Of a stretch of 64,000 nucleotides of DNA, positions 10,994 through 22,779 are shown piece by piece. Numbering within the stretch: position 1 is the stretch's first letter; every line of letters starts with the position of its first letter. The notes beneath the pieces were generated by a model. It was not told where the DNA came from and ran no database searches. It saw nothing but the letters and a program-made list of their open reading frames with translations. The position numbers were made by a program, and so were the translations under genes. Source of the stretch: Sciurus carolinensis (taxonomy: Eukaryota; Chordata; Mammalia; Rodentia; Sciuridae); assembly GCF_902686445.1 (NCBI RefSeq), contig NC_062217.1:171425598-171489597 (forward strand). The letters are read 5' to 3'.

Positions 10994-13867
10994 TTTTTAA
11001 AAGCCAGTCACTGTGGGTTAGTTGAAGACACCAGCAGTAAACATCCCGAGGAGTTAGAGGTGAGGGCAGCTGGATCCAGCATCACCATCCCAGGTGACTG
11101 CACAACTGCCACCTGCTCAACACCCCCCCCCCCACGCCCCGTTTCCTCTGGGAAATGGGAGGGCAGCATCCAGGACACCGAGGCAGCTTCCAGCCAGCAC
11201 CTGAGTGCTGTTCCTGGGTTCCCCATGGGCCTGGGGTCCAGGGACCGACCGGCAGCACTGCCTTGGGAGCAGGGGCACCGTGCAGGAGCATGGGTCGCGC
11301 AGCAGCTGCTGGACGCACGCAGTGCCCGGGGCCAAGCGCGGGGCTCTGGCTGGAGCGGGGTTTCGCTGGAGCGGACTTCCCACTGCCTCCCTGCCCTGCT
11401 GCGTCCTGCTGTGGAGTCTGGCTGCAGGGCGGATCCTGCAGCTGCTGTGCAGAGGTGCTTGGTGACCGTCTTGTCCCCGGTGCCCTTTGCTGGCGTCCCC
11501 CCCCCCCCATGGCTCCTTTTCTCCCTTTTCCTCTCTCTCTCTCTGACCCCCTCTCTCTCATCTCTTCCTGTCTCTGTCTCCTTCCCCCCTCCTTTTGGTG
11601 TGGTGCTTGACCTTCTGTGACTGTGGGCGTCTGCAGGGCCATGTCCACGGGTACGGGTGGCACTTTCTTCTGTGGGGTGCTCTATACATGTCCCCAGTGA
11701 GGTCCCTACGATTCGAGTGTGAGCTGGGGACCGTCGAGTGACTGGTAGGTGGAGGCTCTGGGCGGCCTGTGGGAGGGCAGGGGACCTCATGGGACGGGGA
11801 CAGGCCATCCCTGCAGAGAGATGGTGCAGTGGAGGGTGGTGCCCAGGCTGGTGCCACGTAGCTCTGGAGTGTGGCTGGCAGTGGGACCCCACCCGCCTAG
11901 GGAGAGGGGCCTGGCTCTGTTCCTGCAGCTGTCAGTCATTTCTAGGCCTCCTGGGCATTTCCTGGCAGGGTGGCTCGAGTCCTGAAGGCAGCCCAGGGAA
12001 GGGTGCCAGGTGCTGGTGCTTGTGCCCGTGCCCACAGGCGGCCATGCGGTCACAGCACGGCGCTGTGGCGCCTCGTCTTGGCCACTGTGTGGCCTGCCAG
12101 GCTCTCAGTGGGAGTAGCTGTGTGGGAACCCTGCCCTGCTCAGGGGACCCCAGGACCTCAGCTGCCATAGAGGCCCCTCTTCCCTGAGGCTGGGGAACAA
12201 GGCCACCCCAGTGTGCCTTCCGGAGTGGACCAGAACAGTGACCCATAGTGAAAAGTGTCCTCTTGAATCCTGAAGGCAGGTGTTTATTTTTGATTGTATT
12301 TTCAAAGAAGGAAGGGTGGTCTAAACTCCCGCTGGGAGCTGACCTCTGATCTCCTTCCCGTCTCTGGCTGTGCCTACACTCAGGACCGCACCCGGGACCC
12401 CACGGGCTGCTGTGTTGACACGGCCTGGTCCCTCCGGCTCACGCAGGGTTTGGCGCCCCCCGCGGTGCATGCTGTCCCACTGCGTGTGCCGCTCACAGTG
12501 GGGTCACTCATCTGTCCCGATGGCTCCCTCCTCTGTTGTGACTGCACCCTCCTCGCTGTAGGGGCTGATTCCGGCTGGGGCCCAGTGCACAGGCCCACTG
12601 CTGGGGTCACACGTGCTTCGTGAAGGGATCTGGAGAGTGAGGGTCAGGTCCTGTTCCCTGTTCCTGTTTCACGGCTGGCGACAGACGTGGCCTTCTCAGC
12701 TTGGCAGCGGCAGAGACAAGCGGGCAGGCACCCGGCCAGGCCTGCCAGAGCTGCTGTCCAGCCTGCCCAGCTTGCAGACAGGCCGGGAGAGGCCGGGCTG
12801 CAAGGATGCCCCTGGGCCGCGGGCGAGAGAAAGGTCCCCGACTTAGGGTGGGAATGGCCTAGTCTGCCAGGTGCCACTCTAACAAAATACTGTTGAGGGG
12901 ATTTATAAAGACGTTACCTGTCATCTTCCTGGAGGTTGACGGGCCCAGAGCTGGGGCACCAGCGCCTGGCGAGGGCCTCGTGCTCGTCTGCCGTGTGGAA
13001 GGTGCAGGGGAAGAAGGGAGCAGGGAGCAGCCGGAGGAGCGCGGGAGCCAGCGGCCGGAGAGGCGGAGCCCCTTCCCTCGGGCCTCCTGATGACCAGCCC
13101 ACCTCCCTGCGCCCCTCCCTCTCTGGACCAAGCGCTCCTGATCCAACCACCTCTTAGAGCCCAGCGCTCAGCACGGTTGCACTGGGGACCTGGCTTCCCA
13201 CGTGTGACCTTCAGGACATACGTGGATGCAGCAGAGAGTTGAGCGCCCTGAATCAGAGGCTGGCCTCCAGGAGGCCTAGCCCTTCGGAGCCCGGAAGGTG
13301 TGCCCCTGGCTGTTCTGCACCCACCCCAGGCTTCCTGGGACTCTGCCTGGGCTCCTTTCTTCCCTCTGGCTGGCTTTCCCATCCTCGCCCCGCAGCCTGT
13401 GCGGAGGCCGGGGTCAGTGTGGGGCTGGGTGGAAGGGCAGGGCCCGTCCCCATGAGACCCCGCCCCCTCCCGCCTGAGGCCGCGTTCCCTCTAACCACCA
13501 GACATTGGCCGTGGCCTGGGGTGCTCTGGCTCCCTGCTGGACCTCAGCCCTCTGTATTTGGGCAGTGCTGTGCATTCTGCGGACGCTTTATTCCCTGCCT
13601 GGCTGCCTGGGCCCTCTCTACCCTTGCATTTCAGCTGAGTCCTGAAGATATTTACTGGGGTGCCCAGTGTGCTGGGTCTTGGACGCTGGTTGACACATCC
13701 CGGCTCCTACTCTCATGTGGTCCTCTCTCTGGACAGCCCCCGAGTCTTGCGGAGCCTCTGTGGATTACAGAAAGGCATCCCCTTGGAGTGGACCTGCTGT
13801 TTGGCAAACATTCAGCTCCTACTTCCCCTTCAGCCCTGAGCTGTTGTGCACAGCTGGCCTGCTGTGT
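10994..13867 (+). other. Intron 1 sequence, GC-rich with short low-complexity tracts
   Basis: Cytosine runs lie near 11124-11134 and 11499-11508, and a CT-rich tract covers about 11528-11590. Long frames (for example 294 codons on the minus strand at 11008-11892) occur on both strands at once, contain no known domain and reflect the composition. No exon was recognised. Confidence 0.5.
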
Positions 13868-14272
13868 TGGCTGTTCATTGCAGTGACCCGGACACCTGAT
13901 AGGAGCCCCCTAGAGGCGGAGGAGTTTATTTGGGGCTCACGTTTCACAAGTTCCGTCCTCGGTGGGTCAGCCCATTGTTCTGGGCCTGAGGTGAGGCAGA
14001 CCTCGTGGGGGAGGGCGTGGTAGAGGAAAGCTGCCCAGCTCATGACAGCAGAGAGAAACCAAGGTGCCAGGGACAAAACAGGACCCCCAAAGGCACGGCC
14101 GGTGACCTGCTTCCTTCAGTCGCCCCTGCCCGCAGTTACCACCCAGAACAGCAGTGCTTTCAAATCCAGCAGGCGGATCAATCCGCTTCCAGCTACTGGC
14201 GCTGACCACGTCACTGTCGCCCATTCAGCACCCACCCTCTGGTGGGGGAGCCCGCACACCAAACCATAGCAC
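13868..14272 (-). repeat. MaLR-like LTR, antisense (tentative)
   Basis: The order ggagtttatttggggctcac, gtttcacaagttccgtcctc, a purine-rich middle, cagttaccacccagaac and finally cacaccaaaccatagcac resembles the complement of a rodent MaLR LTR. The subfamily cannot be fixed from memory. Confidence 0.5.
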
Positions 14273-14799
14273 CGTCCAGCAGCACCCGGCACCCTGAGCG
14301 GGGGTGGGCACAGGGGCTCCTCGGATGGGGTCCAGTCCCTGGGCCCTGCCTGCCTCAGGCCTGGGTGGCCGGCCTGCTTTCTTTCAGGGGGCAGGGGCGG
14401 GACTGGGACGTGGACGGATCTCCCTGTGAGACCAGAGCGTGGGGATTGGACGTCCTCCTCTGCGTGACTAAATCTGTGTCAGACATGTAGGTGCTTGACC
14501 GATGCAGGGGGGACGTGGAGGGGAAGCATATTTCTGGAAAATATGTCACCTAGAAAGGACTCTGTGACAAGGTCTGCTTGTGACAGTCCTTGTGTGGTAC
14601 TGGAGGATATTTTGTGTGACTTTTGTCGTGACACCTTGGGCCGACTTTACACGAGCTCTTCAGGGGGCACCAAGGGGGTCTGGCCAGGGAGGAAGAGGAG
14701 GCTGTCCTTTAGCATGGACCTGGGGACCACGCAGCCTCACAGTGGGGCACGTCCTCACACATGGCAGGGGTCGGGAGAACCGGGCCCAGCACCTGCCTC
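14273..14799 (+). other. Intron 1 sequence, no feature seen
   Basis: GC-rich sequence between a MaLR-like LTR and a MIR. No gene or repeat was recognised. Confidence 0.5.
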
Positions 14800-14935
14800 C
14801 TCCCGACTTCTAGACCTGTGACCTTGAGCAACACCGTGACGTCACCTCTGGGCCTCAGTGTTTCCACCTGTGAAGTGGGCAGGACGACAGAAGTCCTGTG
14901 ATAGGGACATAAAGTGAGTTAGAGGACATTGTCAT
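14800..14935 (+). repeat. MIR element
   Basis: The segment acctgtgaccttgagcaac, then cgtgacgtcacctctgggcc, then tcagtgtttccacctgtgaa and gtgggcagg follows the MIR core and 3' half. The consensus has tgtgaccttgggcaagtcac followed by ctgagcctcagtttcctcat and ctgtaaaatggg. Confidence 0.75.
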
Positions 14936-15617
14936 TGGTGCCTACTTGTTGCAGGTTTTCCTGGCTCCATCACGATTTGGGGTCCTCGTTTCTAATGAGC
15001 CTTCTGTCAGGCTTGTGTTCCTCTGCTTCAGGCTCCGGGAGGGGCTTAGAGGTCGGGAGCTCCCTGGGGGCAGGAATGCCCTGTGGGTAATCTCCCTATG
15101 CCCGGTGGCTCCCTGGGCTCCCTGGGCTCCCGGGCAGTAAATGTGCCATTCGTTGGACTGTGTGACTGTGATCACAAGTCTCTTCCGGGCTCACCTGCAG
15201 GGGAGCCTAGCCCAGATACAGCAGGGAGAGGTGCTCGCTTCTCCGGCCTGACTTCTGCTCCCGGGGCTGGTGGAATTGCTATTTCTGAGTAAGGCCTGTG
15301 ACACGGCCGTCACAGCTGCTGTGGAGCAAAGAGGGCTGGCTGCAGAGGGACGCAGAAGCCTCTGCTGTGCAGGCAGCCGTGCGGGCCCTGTTGAGCTGCG
15401 CAGGGAGGGTGTTCCCAGAGTGGGGTCACGGGACGCCTGGCCTGGGCGGCAGCACCCCCTCCTCCCTCCGGTTCTTGGCCTCGGAGTGTTTGTGTGTGGA
15501 ACGCGTCGCAGGGTTGATGGGTTAGATGAGGAGCGTGTGAAGTTGGTAGAATTTCCGTTTGACTAGGTGCAGAATGCAGTTTAGCTCTGGCTGTTTCCGT
15601 TGAGGACGATGCAGTGC
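14936..15617 (+). other. Intron 1 sequence, no feature seen
   Basis: No exon or recognisable repeat. The sequence changes abruptly to TGG/TGA-rich satellite at about 15618. Confidence 0.5.
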
Positions 15618-16370
15618 TGGGTTATGGTGTTGGTAGTAGTATCACTGTTGGTTATGGTGTAGTGATGGAGGAGGTGTTGGTGGCGGTTGTATGGTGATGG
15701 TCTTGATGTGCATGGTGTGATAGTGTTGACTGTTGGTGTTGGTGATTGTGGTGGTATTGTGGGTGGTGGGCTGATATCATGGTAGGATTGGTTGTGGTGG
15801 TGATGATGGTGTTGGTGATGGTGGTGGTGGTGGTATTGTTGGTGGTAGGAATGGTATTGCTGATGTTGGTGATGTGGGTGGAGATGGTGATGTTGATGGT
15901 GGCAGTGGTGGTGGTCTTGGTGATGGTGATGTGACGGTGGCAGTGGTAATAGTGGTGGAGACAGTAGTAATATTGATGGTTGTGATGATGAGGCTGCTGG
16001 TGGTGGTGTGGTTTTGATGGTGGGGATGGTGGTGGTGATGCAGGGCTAATGGTGGTGGTTATGATAGTGTTGGTGATCATGGTGCTGTTGATGGTGGTGT
16101 TGCAGGTGTGGTGATGGTTATAGTGATGCTGCTGGTGATAGTATTATTGATGATCATCATGGTGTTGTTGGTGGTGATGGTAGTGGTGATGGTGGTGGTG
16201 AAGATGGTGGTAGTAGTATTGGTGGTAGTGATTACTGATGGTCGTCCTGGTGTTAGTGGTGATGCTATAGTGATGGTGGTGGTGGTAGTATTATTGATAG
16301 CTGTCATGGTGTTGGTGGTGGTGCTGGTACTGTTGTTGGTGATGCTACTGGACATGCTGGTGTTGATACA
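15618..16370. repeat. TGG/TGA-rich satellite (GGTGATGGT type on + strand)
   Basis: About 750 bases are built of imperfect TGG, TGA and GTTGG trinucleotide blocks such as ggtggtgatgatggtgttgg. There is no clean higher-order unit. Strand composition is extreme: the + strand is nearly free of C. Frames through it read as valine/methionine-rich on one strand and threonine/isoleucine-rich on the other, as expected for the repeat. A similar satellite in the opposite orientation lies at 26962-27755. Confidence 0.9.
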
Positions 16371-17119
16371 CTGTACCCTGTAGATGGAGCCCTGGTCTTT
16401 GATGCCGAGTGCCTTTGGGGCGAAGGCCTCATAGAAATTAGTGTGGGTGGTACAGTCCTCGTTGTGGTTGGGAGCTTTCCCGGCATGCTGTCTTGGTGGA
16501 GGAGAGCTTTCTGCCTGGTGTTGGGGTGGGAGGGGAGCTGGGGCTTCTCAGTGGTCAGTCAGCTTTGATGCTGCTTGGGATACACTAGGGTAGGGTTTGG
16601 GGGAGCAGCAGGAACTGCAGGGTCAGCGTGTTTCCCATGTCAAATCCGATGGAGATTTAAAGGTTAAAAATGAAACAGTGGAGACAGATTCATTTCTCTG
16701 CTCAGGACATTTTAGAACGTCCCGAGTGGTCCTGTCTGTTCAGTGTCCCTGTAGGCAGGCTGTGGAGTGTGTTTCGGGGCCGGGCTGCCTCTGGCCTCCC
16801 TTTTTCCTCTTCTGGTCTTGTCCTCTGCAGCAGGAACTCCATAACCAGCAAATAGGGCTTTATGGCCTCTTGCTAAGGATTCCTCATCTCTTGCTAAGTA
16901 TTTCTACCACAGTGCAAAAGCGATTTTATTATGTGGTGCTGTATTTTTATAGTCAATTGAAGCAACTATTAAGACATACATTGCTCCTCAGGCTCCCAGC
17001 AGCCCTGCAGGAGAGGCCCTGCCCTTACAAACGGGGCCACCAGATCCTGGACAGGGAGGCCTCTGGGGAGCATGAAGGCCCCTTTGGGAGACCCTGAGCT
17101 TAGTTCTATGCGCTACTCT
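16371..17119 (+). other. Intron 1 sequence, no feature seen
   Basis: Single-copy-looking sequence. An open frame at 16597-17097 on the + strand has no recognisable domain. Confidence 0.5.
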
Positions 17120-17850
17120 TACATCTTGAGCTTTTCTTGTTTTTACTGTGATAAGAATGTACCTAACCTAACATTTCCCAGGCTGGTCATCCCTGCTTCT
17201 TCCGGGTCTGCAGTCGTTGGCATTAGGTGTGTTCATGTTGTTGGCCCGCCTCCCCGCTGCCCATCTCCAGAGCGTTTTCATCTCCTCAATCAGGAACTCT
17301 GTACCCATCAAACAGGAGCTCCATTTTCCTGCCTCCCACTGCCCCTGGTACCTACCATTCCACTTCTGTCTCTGTGAATTTGACTACTCTAGGGACTTTG
17401 TGGAAGCAGAATTTGTGTCTGTCTTTTTTCACTTAGCATAATGTTTTAAAAGTTCTTCTCTGTTGTATCATGTATCAGAATTTCCTTCTTTTTGAAGGCT
17501 GAGTAATATTCCATTATATGGCCAGACCACATTTGATCCATTCATCTGTGAATAGACATTTGATTTTTTCCCCCCGATATTTGCCTATTGGGAATAATGC
17601 TGCTCTGCACCTCACTATGTAAGCATCTGTTCAAGTCCTTGGTTTCAGTTATTTCTGGGATATTCCTTGGCAGTGGAATCATTATTTTCTTTTGGAGGAC
17701 CCATCAAAGTGTCCATAATGGCTGCTGAATTGTGCTCCGGCTGTCATGCATAGGGGTGAGGTTTCTTCACCTGCTTACCAACCCTCGATGCTGCTTTCTA
17801 ATAATGGGTGTCCTAGGTGTCTTGAAACTTGTGTACTTTTTGATGGCGGG
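17120..17850 (-). mobile_element. L1M-type LINE 3' UTR fragment, antisense
   Basis: Read on the + strand it shows aactctgtacccatcaaaca, then tgtgaatttgactactctag, then tttcacttagcataatg and aggctgagtaatattccatt. The order ends with gtccataatggctgctgaa. This is the complement of an old L1M 3' UTR. It is truncated and noncoding, and the right edge is approximate. Confidence 0.8.
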
Positions 17851-19394
17851 ACTTCGTACTTTTCTTTTGCATTGGGTCCTGAAAACGATGTAGCCAGCTC
17901 TGGTGGGCTGGCTGGGGATTCCTGTGGTGTCTGCTGGAGAGCAGGAGGTTTTGGCCAGGGGTGGGTTTACCAGGCTCACGGGGAGGGCAAAGGTCCGCGC
18001 TAGCAGTGACCTGCAGGCAGAGCCCGACTCTCCCGGCCTGCTGGCTTGTGTTAATGCATCTCCTGGATCAGTATTCGGGCCGGTGTTTCTGTTAGGTAAG
18101 GTTTGTTAGCAGATCTTTGGCCCTGACTGTGCGGGCAGCCCACCCCGAACGCCTCTCAGTTACCACACACTGTCTTCTCCCTGTTTTGGGGCACCAGCCA
18201 GGAAAGGCAAATTTATCAAGTGATTAACTAAGGAAAGATTTATCTCGTGCCTCCAAAAACTCGGGCTGCGTGCTGGCTCCCGCAGCAGTGCCGCAGGCGG
18301 CGTGGATCAGTGTCACCTCGTGCATGATAAAGCCGGCGGGAAAGGCAGGCGGGCCTCCCTCAGCTGTGCGGGGCGAGCTCTCTCCCCGCGGTGTGGACGT
18401 TGCCGCTTCTCCCCGTCGTGCACCTGGTCCAGGCCCCAGCTGCCACTGCCAGTGTCGATTCTCCCGCTCGGGAACAAGAGGGCAGTGTCTGGGCTGCCGG
18501 GCAGCTGGGCGCTCACCAGCCTCGCCCTCCGCGTGTGCAAGCACGCACCCCCAGCCTCCCTCTGGGGCACGGCCTCCATCAGGGTTTCTGGAAGCCCGGG
18601 ATGATGCTGAGGGGCTGGGGGACATGGTGGGCCTGACCTCTCGGCTCCGGGTAACCTCGACCTCGCAGGCTGAGGTCCCGAGGCCTAGGAGCGTCTCTTC
18701 CCTGCCTGTTTTGAAGTGAGCGGGCCAGTGCGGGTCCTGCTGAGTGAGGTGCTGGGGTGGGGTGGGAGCGGGGGACGGACAGAACGTCCTCTGGGGAGGG
18801 GCAAGCCGTCCGTGGGTGGAGGGGCCCCTCTGCCCTGAGGCCCCACTCCCAGGCGCGTCGCTTGCTGGCCCCTGGATGCACAGTGGAGGGACGTGCAGAT
18901 GGCTGTGCTCCCGGGGCGGAGGAGGTGGGGCTCCCTCAGCACAGAGGGACACAGAGCTTGGAAACCTGAGCAGCCCCCACGTGGAGGGAGTGAGGCTGGA
19001 GCCCGGCTCCTGAGCCGCGGAGGGCGGTGGGAGGGCCCCTCCAGCAGCCTGCGTGAGGTTTCTTCATTAGCACCCCACGTGCGCTCGGCTTGATTGTTTT
19101 TCTCAAAGAGGGTTTGATTGTTTTTTAATCTTCAATTTTTATATTTTATCAAAGCTAAGTAATGTAACACTACGGAGAAAGAATTTCAACAAACTACAAA
19201 GACACCGAATGTTTCCTTGGCGATAAGGGAGTCCTTCCCAGGGGCTGCCTCCTGCCTCTGAGCTGCAGATGACAGGGGCCCCCTCCAGACTTGGGGAGGG
19301 GGTTGCTGCTCCCAGATACCTTTGCAATATGCAGCTTTTCCAATTGAGGCAGAAATGGCCACTGATTGAAGGCCCATTCACAGAAAGCTTCGAG
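17851..19394 (+). other. Intron 1 sequence containing a CpG-dense patch
   Basis: Apart from the CpG cluster at 18241-18550, described separately, nothing was recognised. Frames of up to 242 codons on the minus strand overlap frames on the plus strand in the same GC-rich stretch and are not supported. Confidence 0.5.
18241..18550. promoter_or_regulatory. CpG-dense patch inside intron 1 (candidate regulatory element)
   Basis: I counted about 28 CpG dinucleotides by eye in roughly 310 bases, near the number expected from base composition, whereas the surrounding intron is CpG-poor. Such density usually means protection from methylation-driven decay (a CpG island) or a recently inserted GC-rich element. 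No TATA box or first exon with a good donor was identified, so promoter activity is only a possibility. Confidence 0.35.
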
Positions 19395-19680
19395 GGGCAG
19401 GGTTCATTGCGACCTTGTTTGTAATAGTTCCGAGCTGGAGATGAATGACCCAAGCGTCCATCAACAGGAGAACAGATAAACACATGGCCATGTGCTGACA
19501 CAGGGGCATAGTGTTCGTTGATTAAAAAGAACACACACGCGTGAATCTGAAAATGTGGAGCAAAAGAAGCCAGACATAAGGAAATCCATATAATACCACT
19601 TACACATCTGGATTCCAAGAACTGACAGAACTCATCTGTGGTAGTGGAAATTAGAAAACGGCGCCGTGAGAGGAGACTCT
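19395..19680 (+). mobile_element. L1M-type LINE 3' fragment, sense
   Basis: The order gcgtccatcaacaggagaac, then agataaacacatggccatgt, then gaagccagacataaggaaat matches the sense strand of an old L1 near its 3' end. The consensus has aatgtccatcaacagatgaa and, later, agaagccagacacaaaa. Confidence 0.7.
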
Positions 19681-22600
19681 CGAGAGGGTCTGGGGGTGCT
19701 TTCCGTGGCTGCTCTTCTCCTGGCGCACACGCATGTAGAATTATCCAGATCTTATGGAAGTGGTCACCTGAGTTCGTGCATTTGCTTCTCTCCGCTGCAA
19801 GTGTCTGCGCGATCATGTCTCTGCAGACGCCGGGGTGCGTGCGGCTGCAGAGGTTCCCTTGTTCTTGGCCCCGTGTGTGGTTGGAGCTCAGGCGCCACCG
19901 TCTTCCGGTTCTACCTGGGAATGTTGCTTCTTTTACTTGGCAGTTTTCAGCTCATGGCTTCGTTGGGTTGGAGAACCAGCCACAGGGAGGGCAGCTTGAG
20001 AGGGAGGTGCCAGCACCTGGGGCCACAGCAGGGCTCTGTGTTTGGGTATTTCGGCACAGCCTGCTTTCCACGTCCACCTGGAACTTGATGGTGGGTGATG
20101 GAGTGTGGACTGGAGGATGGGGTGGAGCTGAAGCGGAGGCTCAGGGCCCTGCTAGGGGGCTCCGCTAGGTGGAGTGGGGCGTTTTCTCAGGAGGGCTGTG
20201 ACGTGCTGGGACAGGGCCGTGCGTGGCTGGGGTCCTGGTGACTTTTCGACTTGGATTTGGATCCTTTATTCCTGGGCTGGTGCTGCGCAGCCCTGACTGC
20301 TTTCCCCCACCCAGTGCTCTTCTGAGGGTCCCTGGGGGTGCTCCTGGGAACGGAGGCTAGCGCCTGGTGGGCTAGGCCTGAGGCTGTGGGGCAGCGGCTT
20401 TGCCCAGCCTCCAGCAGAGTCCCTGTGACCTGTGTGGTCTCTGTGGTCCCTGGAGCCCATCCAGGTGTGTACTCTGCTAATGAGACTGTGCGAGCAGGCG
20501 CCCTGGGGGCTCCGCAGAAGGGAGCCTCCTTTCCCGGGTTGGGGCTGCCCTGGGCGGCCCTCGGGAGTTGTCTGTGCTGGCCGAGACCCAGGTCTGGTGT
20601 TTAGTTTCTAGTTGTGAAACAGAGGCAAACAAAACCGCAGTGTTTCCCAGTGCACTTAGGATTCAGGTCATGGTTTTGCCACCTTGAATTGCCGTCCAGA
20701 CTTATTAATAAACATTTGTGTCACTCTGGGTGTGGGGCGGGGTGCAGAGGCTGGGAGAAGGAGGGCAGGGTGCAGAGGTGGGGCTATGGAGGGCAGCATG
20801 ATGGAGGGAGATGGGGAGAGCGTTGGCAGCCCTGCAGTTTTGCAGGAGCTGTTCCTGGAGTGTGGATCTGTGTGTGCCCCTCTGGGCAGGGGTTTGACAC
20901 TCCCTGGGCACCTGCTTCATGGTGCACCCAGCGGTGAGGAGCCGGGCTGTCGCCAGGCGGAGTTCTGTCTGGTGTGCAGGGAGGTGCCTCACAGACAGGG
21001 CGGGGTTTGTACTGGGGCCACAGTGGCCTGGAGGCCGGGCCAGGCAGCTCTGGACAGGGGCCCGAAGGGGAGGGCACATGGGTGCCCAGTGCCTTCCCAA
21101 GTTGCTGTGGCTCCTCTGCTTAGGGTCACCCCGCATTCGCCCATGTCCATTACTGGCTTTACTTGTGGATTTGATATGCACCCAGATATTTTTGGTGCTA
21201 TACACACAGTCTTTGCCATGAAGAAGAGTAAACTCGCATTCCAGAACCTTCCTTTGGGCTTCCCTTTCTTTATTGTTTCCATTGATATTTGACTTCATGA
21301 TTTGATGCCGAAGGAAAAAGGAAGGAGAAAGAGTGGCTTCATATTCTCAAATTGAACAAATATTCTCAGATGAACAAATCATTTGAGAATTTTCTCAGAA
21401 GTCCAGGCAGAGAAGTTGGGGATGTGACGTGGTAACCTTATCACCGGTATCACAAATAAGTGGTCCTAAACCCAATTTTTCTGTTCTCTCTTCCTTTTTC
21501 CTGCGTGTTCACACCTGCCAGGTGAGGGCCCCAGGCTTCCTGTTTCTACTGCTGTCAATGCAGAACCTGTTTGTCGGGTCCGGGAGGCGCAAGACCTGGC
21601 CAGGCTTTACCACCGAGGAAGGGGGAAGAAGGACTGCCTTCCACTCAGTCAGGCTTTGAAGAGGTCCCACGGCTGTCTCACTGGCCGCCCCAGGTCCTGT
21701 TGTTCCTGGGGACTCTGTCCCCCATGACTGGCTGGATCTGCCCTGCCTGGTCTGCAGGGAGTTGGGGATGAGTGGGCCAGGGGAGGTTCCAGTAAAAATC
21801 CCGTCAAGCCCGCCTGACCTGGGGAAAGCGCCGGCCTTTCACTAGCACGCATTTCCCCAAGTTGCAATAACCTTTCTGTCTTGCAATAACCTTTCTATCT
21901 TCTTATCTTGTCTCTGCATCTCCTTGCTGCTGAGCAGAATTCAATGCAAAAGGAGATGATTTTCAGGTCAGCTGTCTTTTCTTATTTGTGGATGGATTTG
22001 CAAAACTTCATCAATAAGGGGACCAGTAGATTTCTACTCTAGAACTGACTTTATGAAAATGTAGGAAGGCGGAAGCTTCCTTTCCTGCCCTGGGAGAGCA
22101 GTAGGCACACCAGCCTGCCTGTGCCCACACTGTGGCCTTTTGGACTAGCTGCGTAGAGGCCAGCTAGCTGTGGATAAGGCATATGTTGATATTTTATTCT
22201 GAAGAAAGATATTAAAATGCCTTTGAATTGTGTCTATCAGTTCAATTAGAATCCGAGAAAAGGCCCTTTTATATTTTTCTTTTCACACTCTTATCTTTCC
22301 CATCCCTCCCACCTGTTTCCTTCCAAAAGGCAGAAAGAAATACAGAATAACAAATGGCAGTTCCTTTATCCTACCATGCCCCTGCTCCGACTCTTTAATT
22401 ATTCAGATGAGTTCCTTGATTCTTATATCCAAACAGTGCATGAAATATGGCCACAGGGGATTTTATTGGCAGGGAGACAATCTCTCTATTGCAAAGGAGG
22501 AAAGATAGGAAGCCCAAGAGGACTGCAGGGTGACTTTGAAAGGAGTCTCTTTTGCGTGGAATGGGCATTCTGTCAGGCACGCACACAAACTGCTAACGGG

Positions 22601-22779
22601 AGGTTCTCTGACCTTGGGCTCGTCTTCCCTAGCTTTTCCTGTGTCTTCTCCCAGTTCCAACCTGGTGCGCTGAGCTGGGTGTGGAGGCTGCTGCGTCTGC
22701 CTGGCTGTGTGCACAGGAGCCCTGGGTGTGCGCAGTTCTTGGCAACACAGATGTTAAATCCGCCTTTTACCTCAGTCTC
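19681..22779 (+). other. Intron 1 sequence, no gene recognised
   Basis: Includes a two-copy 19-bp tandem at 21862-21899 (ttgcaataacctttctgtc then the same with one change). Open frames of up to about 200 codons at 20684-21298 exist on both strands simultaneously and are considered chance. Confidence 0.5.
21862..21899. repeat. Two-copy 19-bp tandem duplication
   Basis: ttgcaataacctttctgtc is followed directly by ttgcaataacctttctatc, differing at one base. It is probably a slippage product. Confidence 0.9.

Noticed and set aside
11008..11892. 294-codon minus-strand frame
   Set aside because: GC-rich low-complexity intron with open frames on the opposite strand at the same place; no domain and no splice context.
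15652..16383. Valine/methionine-rich and threonine/isoleucine-rich frames on both strands
   Set aside because: Products of the TGG/TGA satellite, not proteins.
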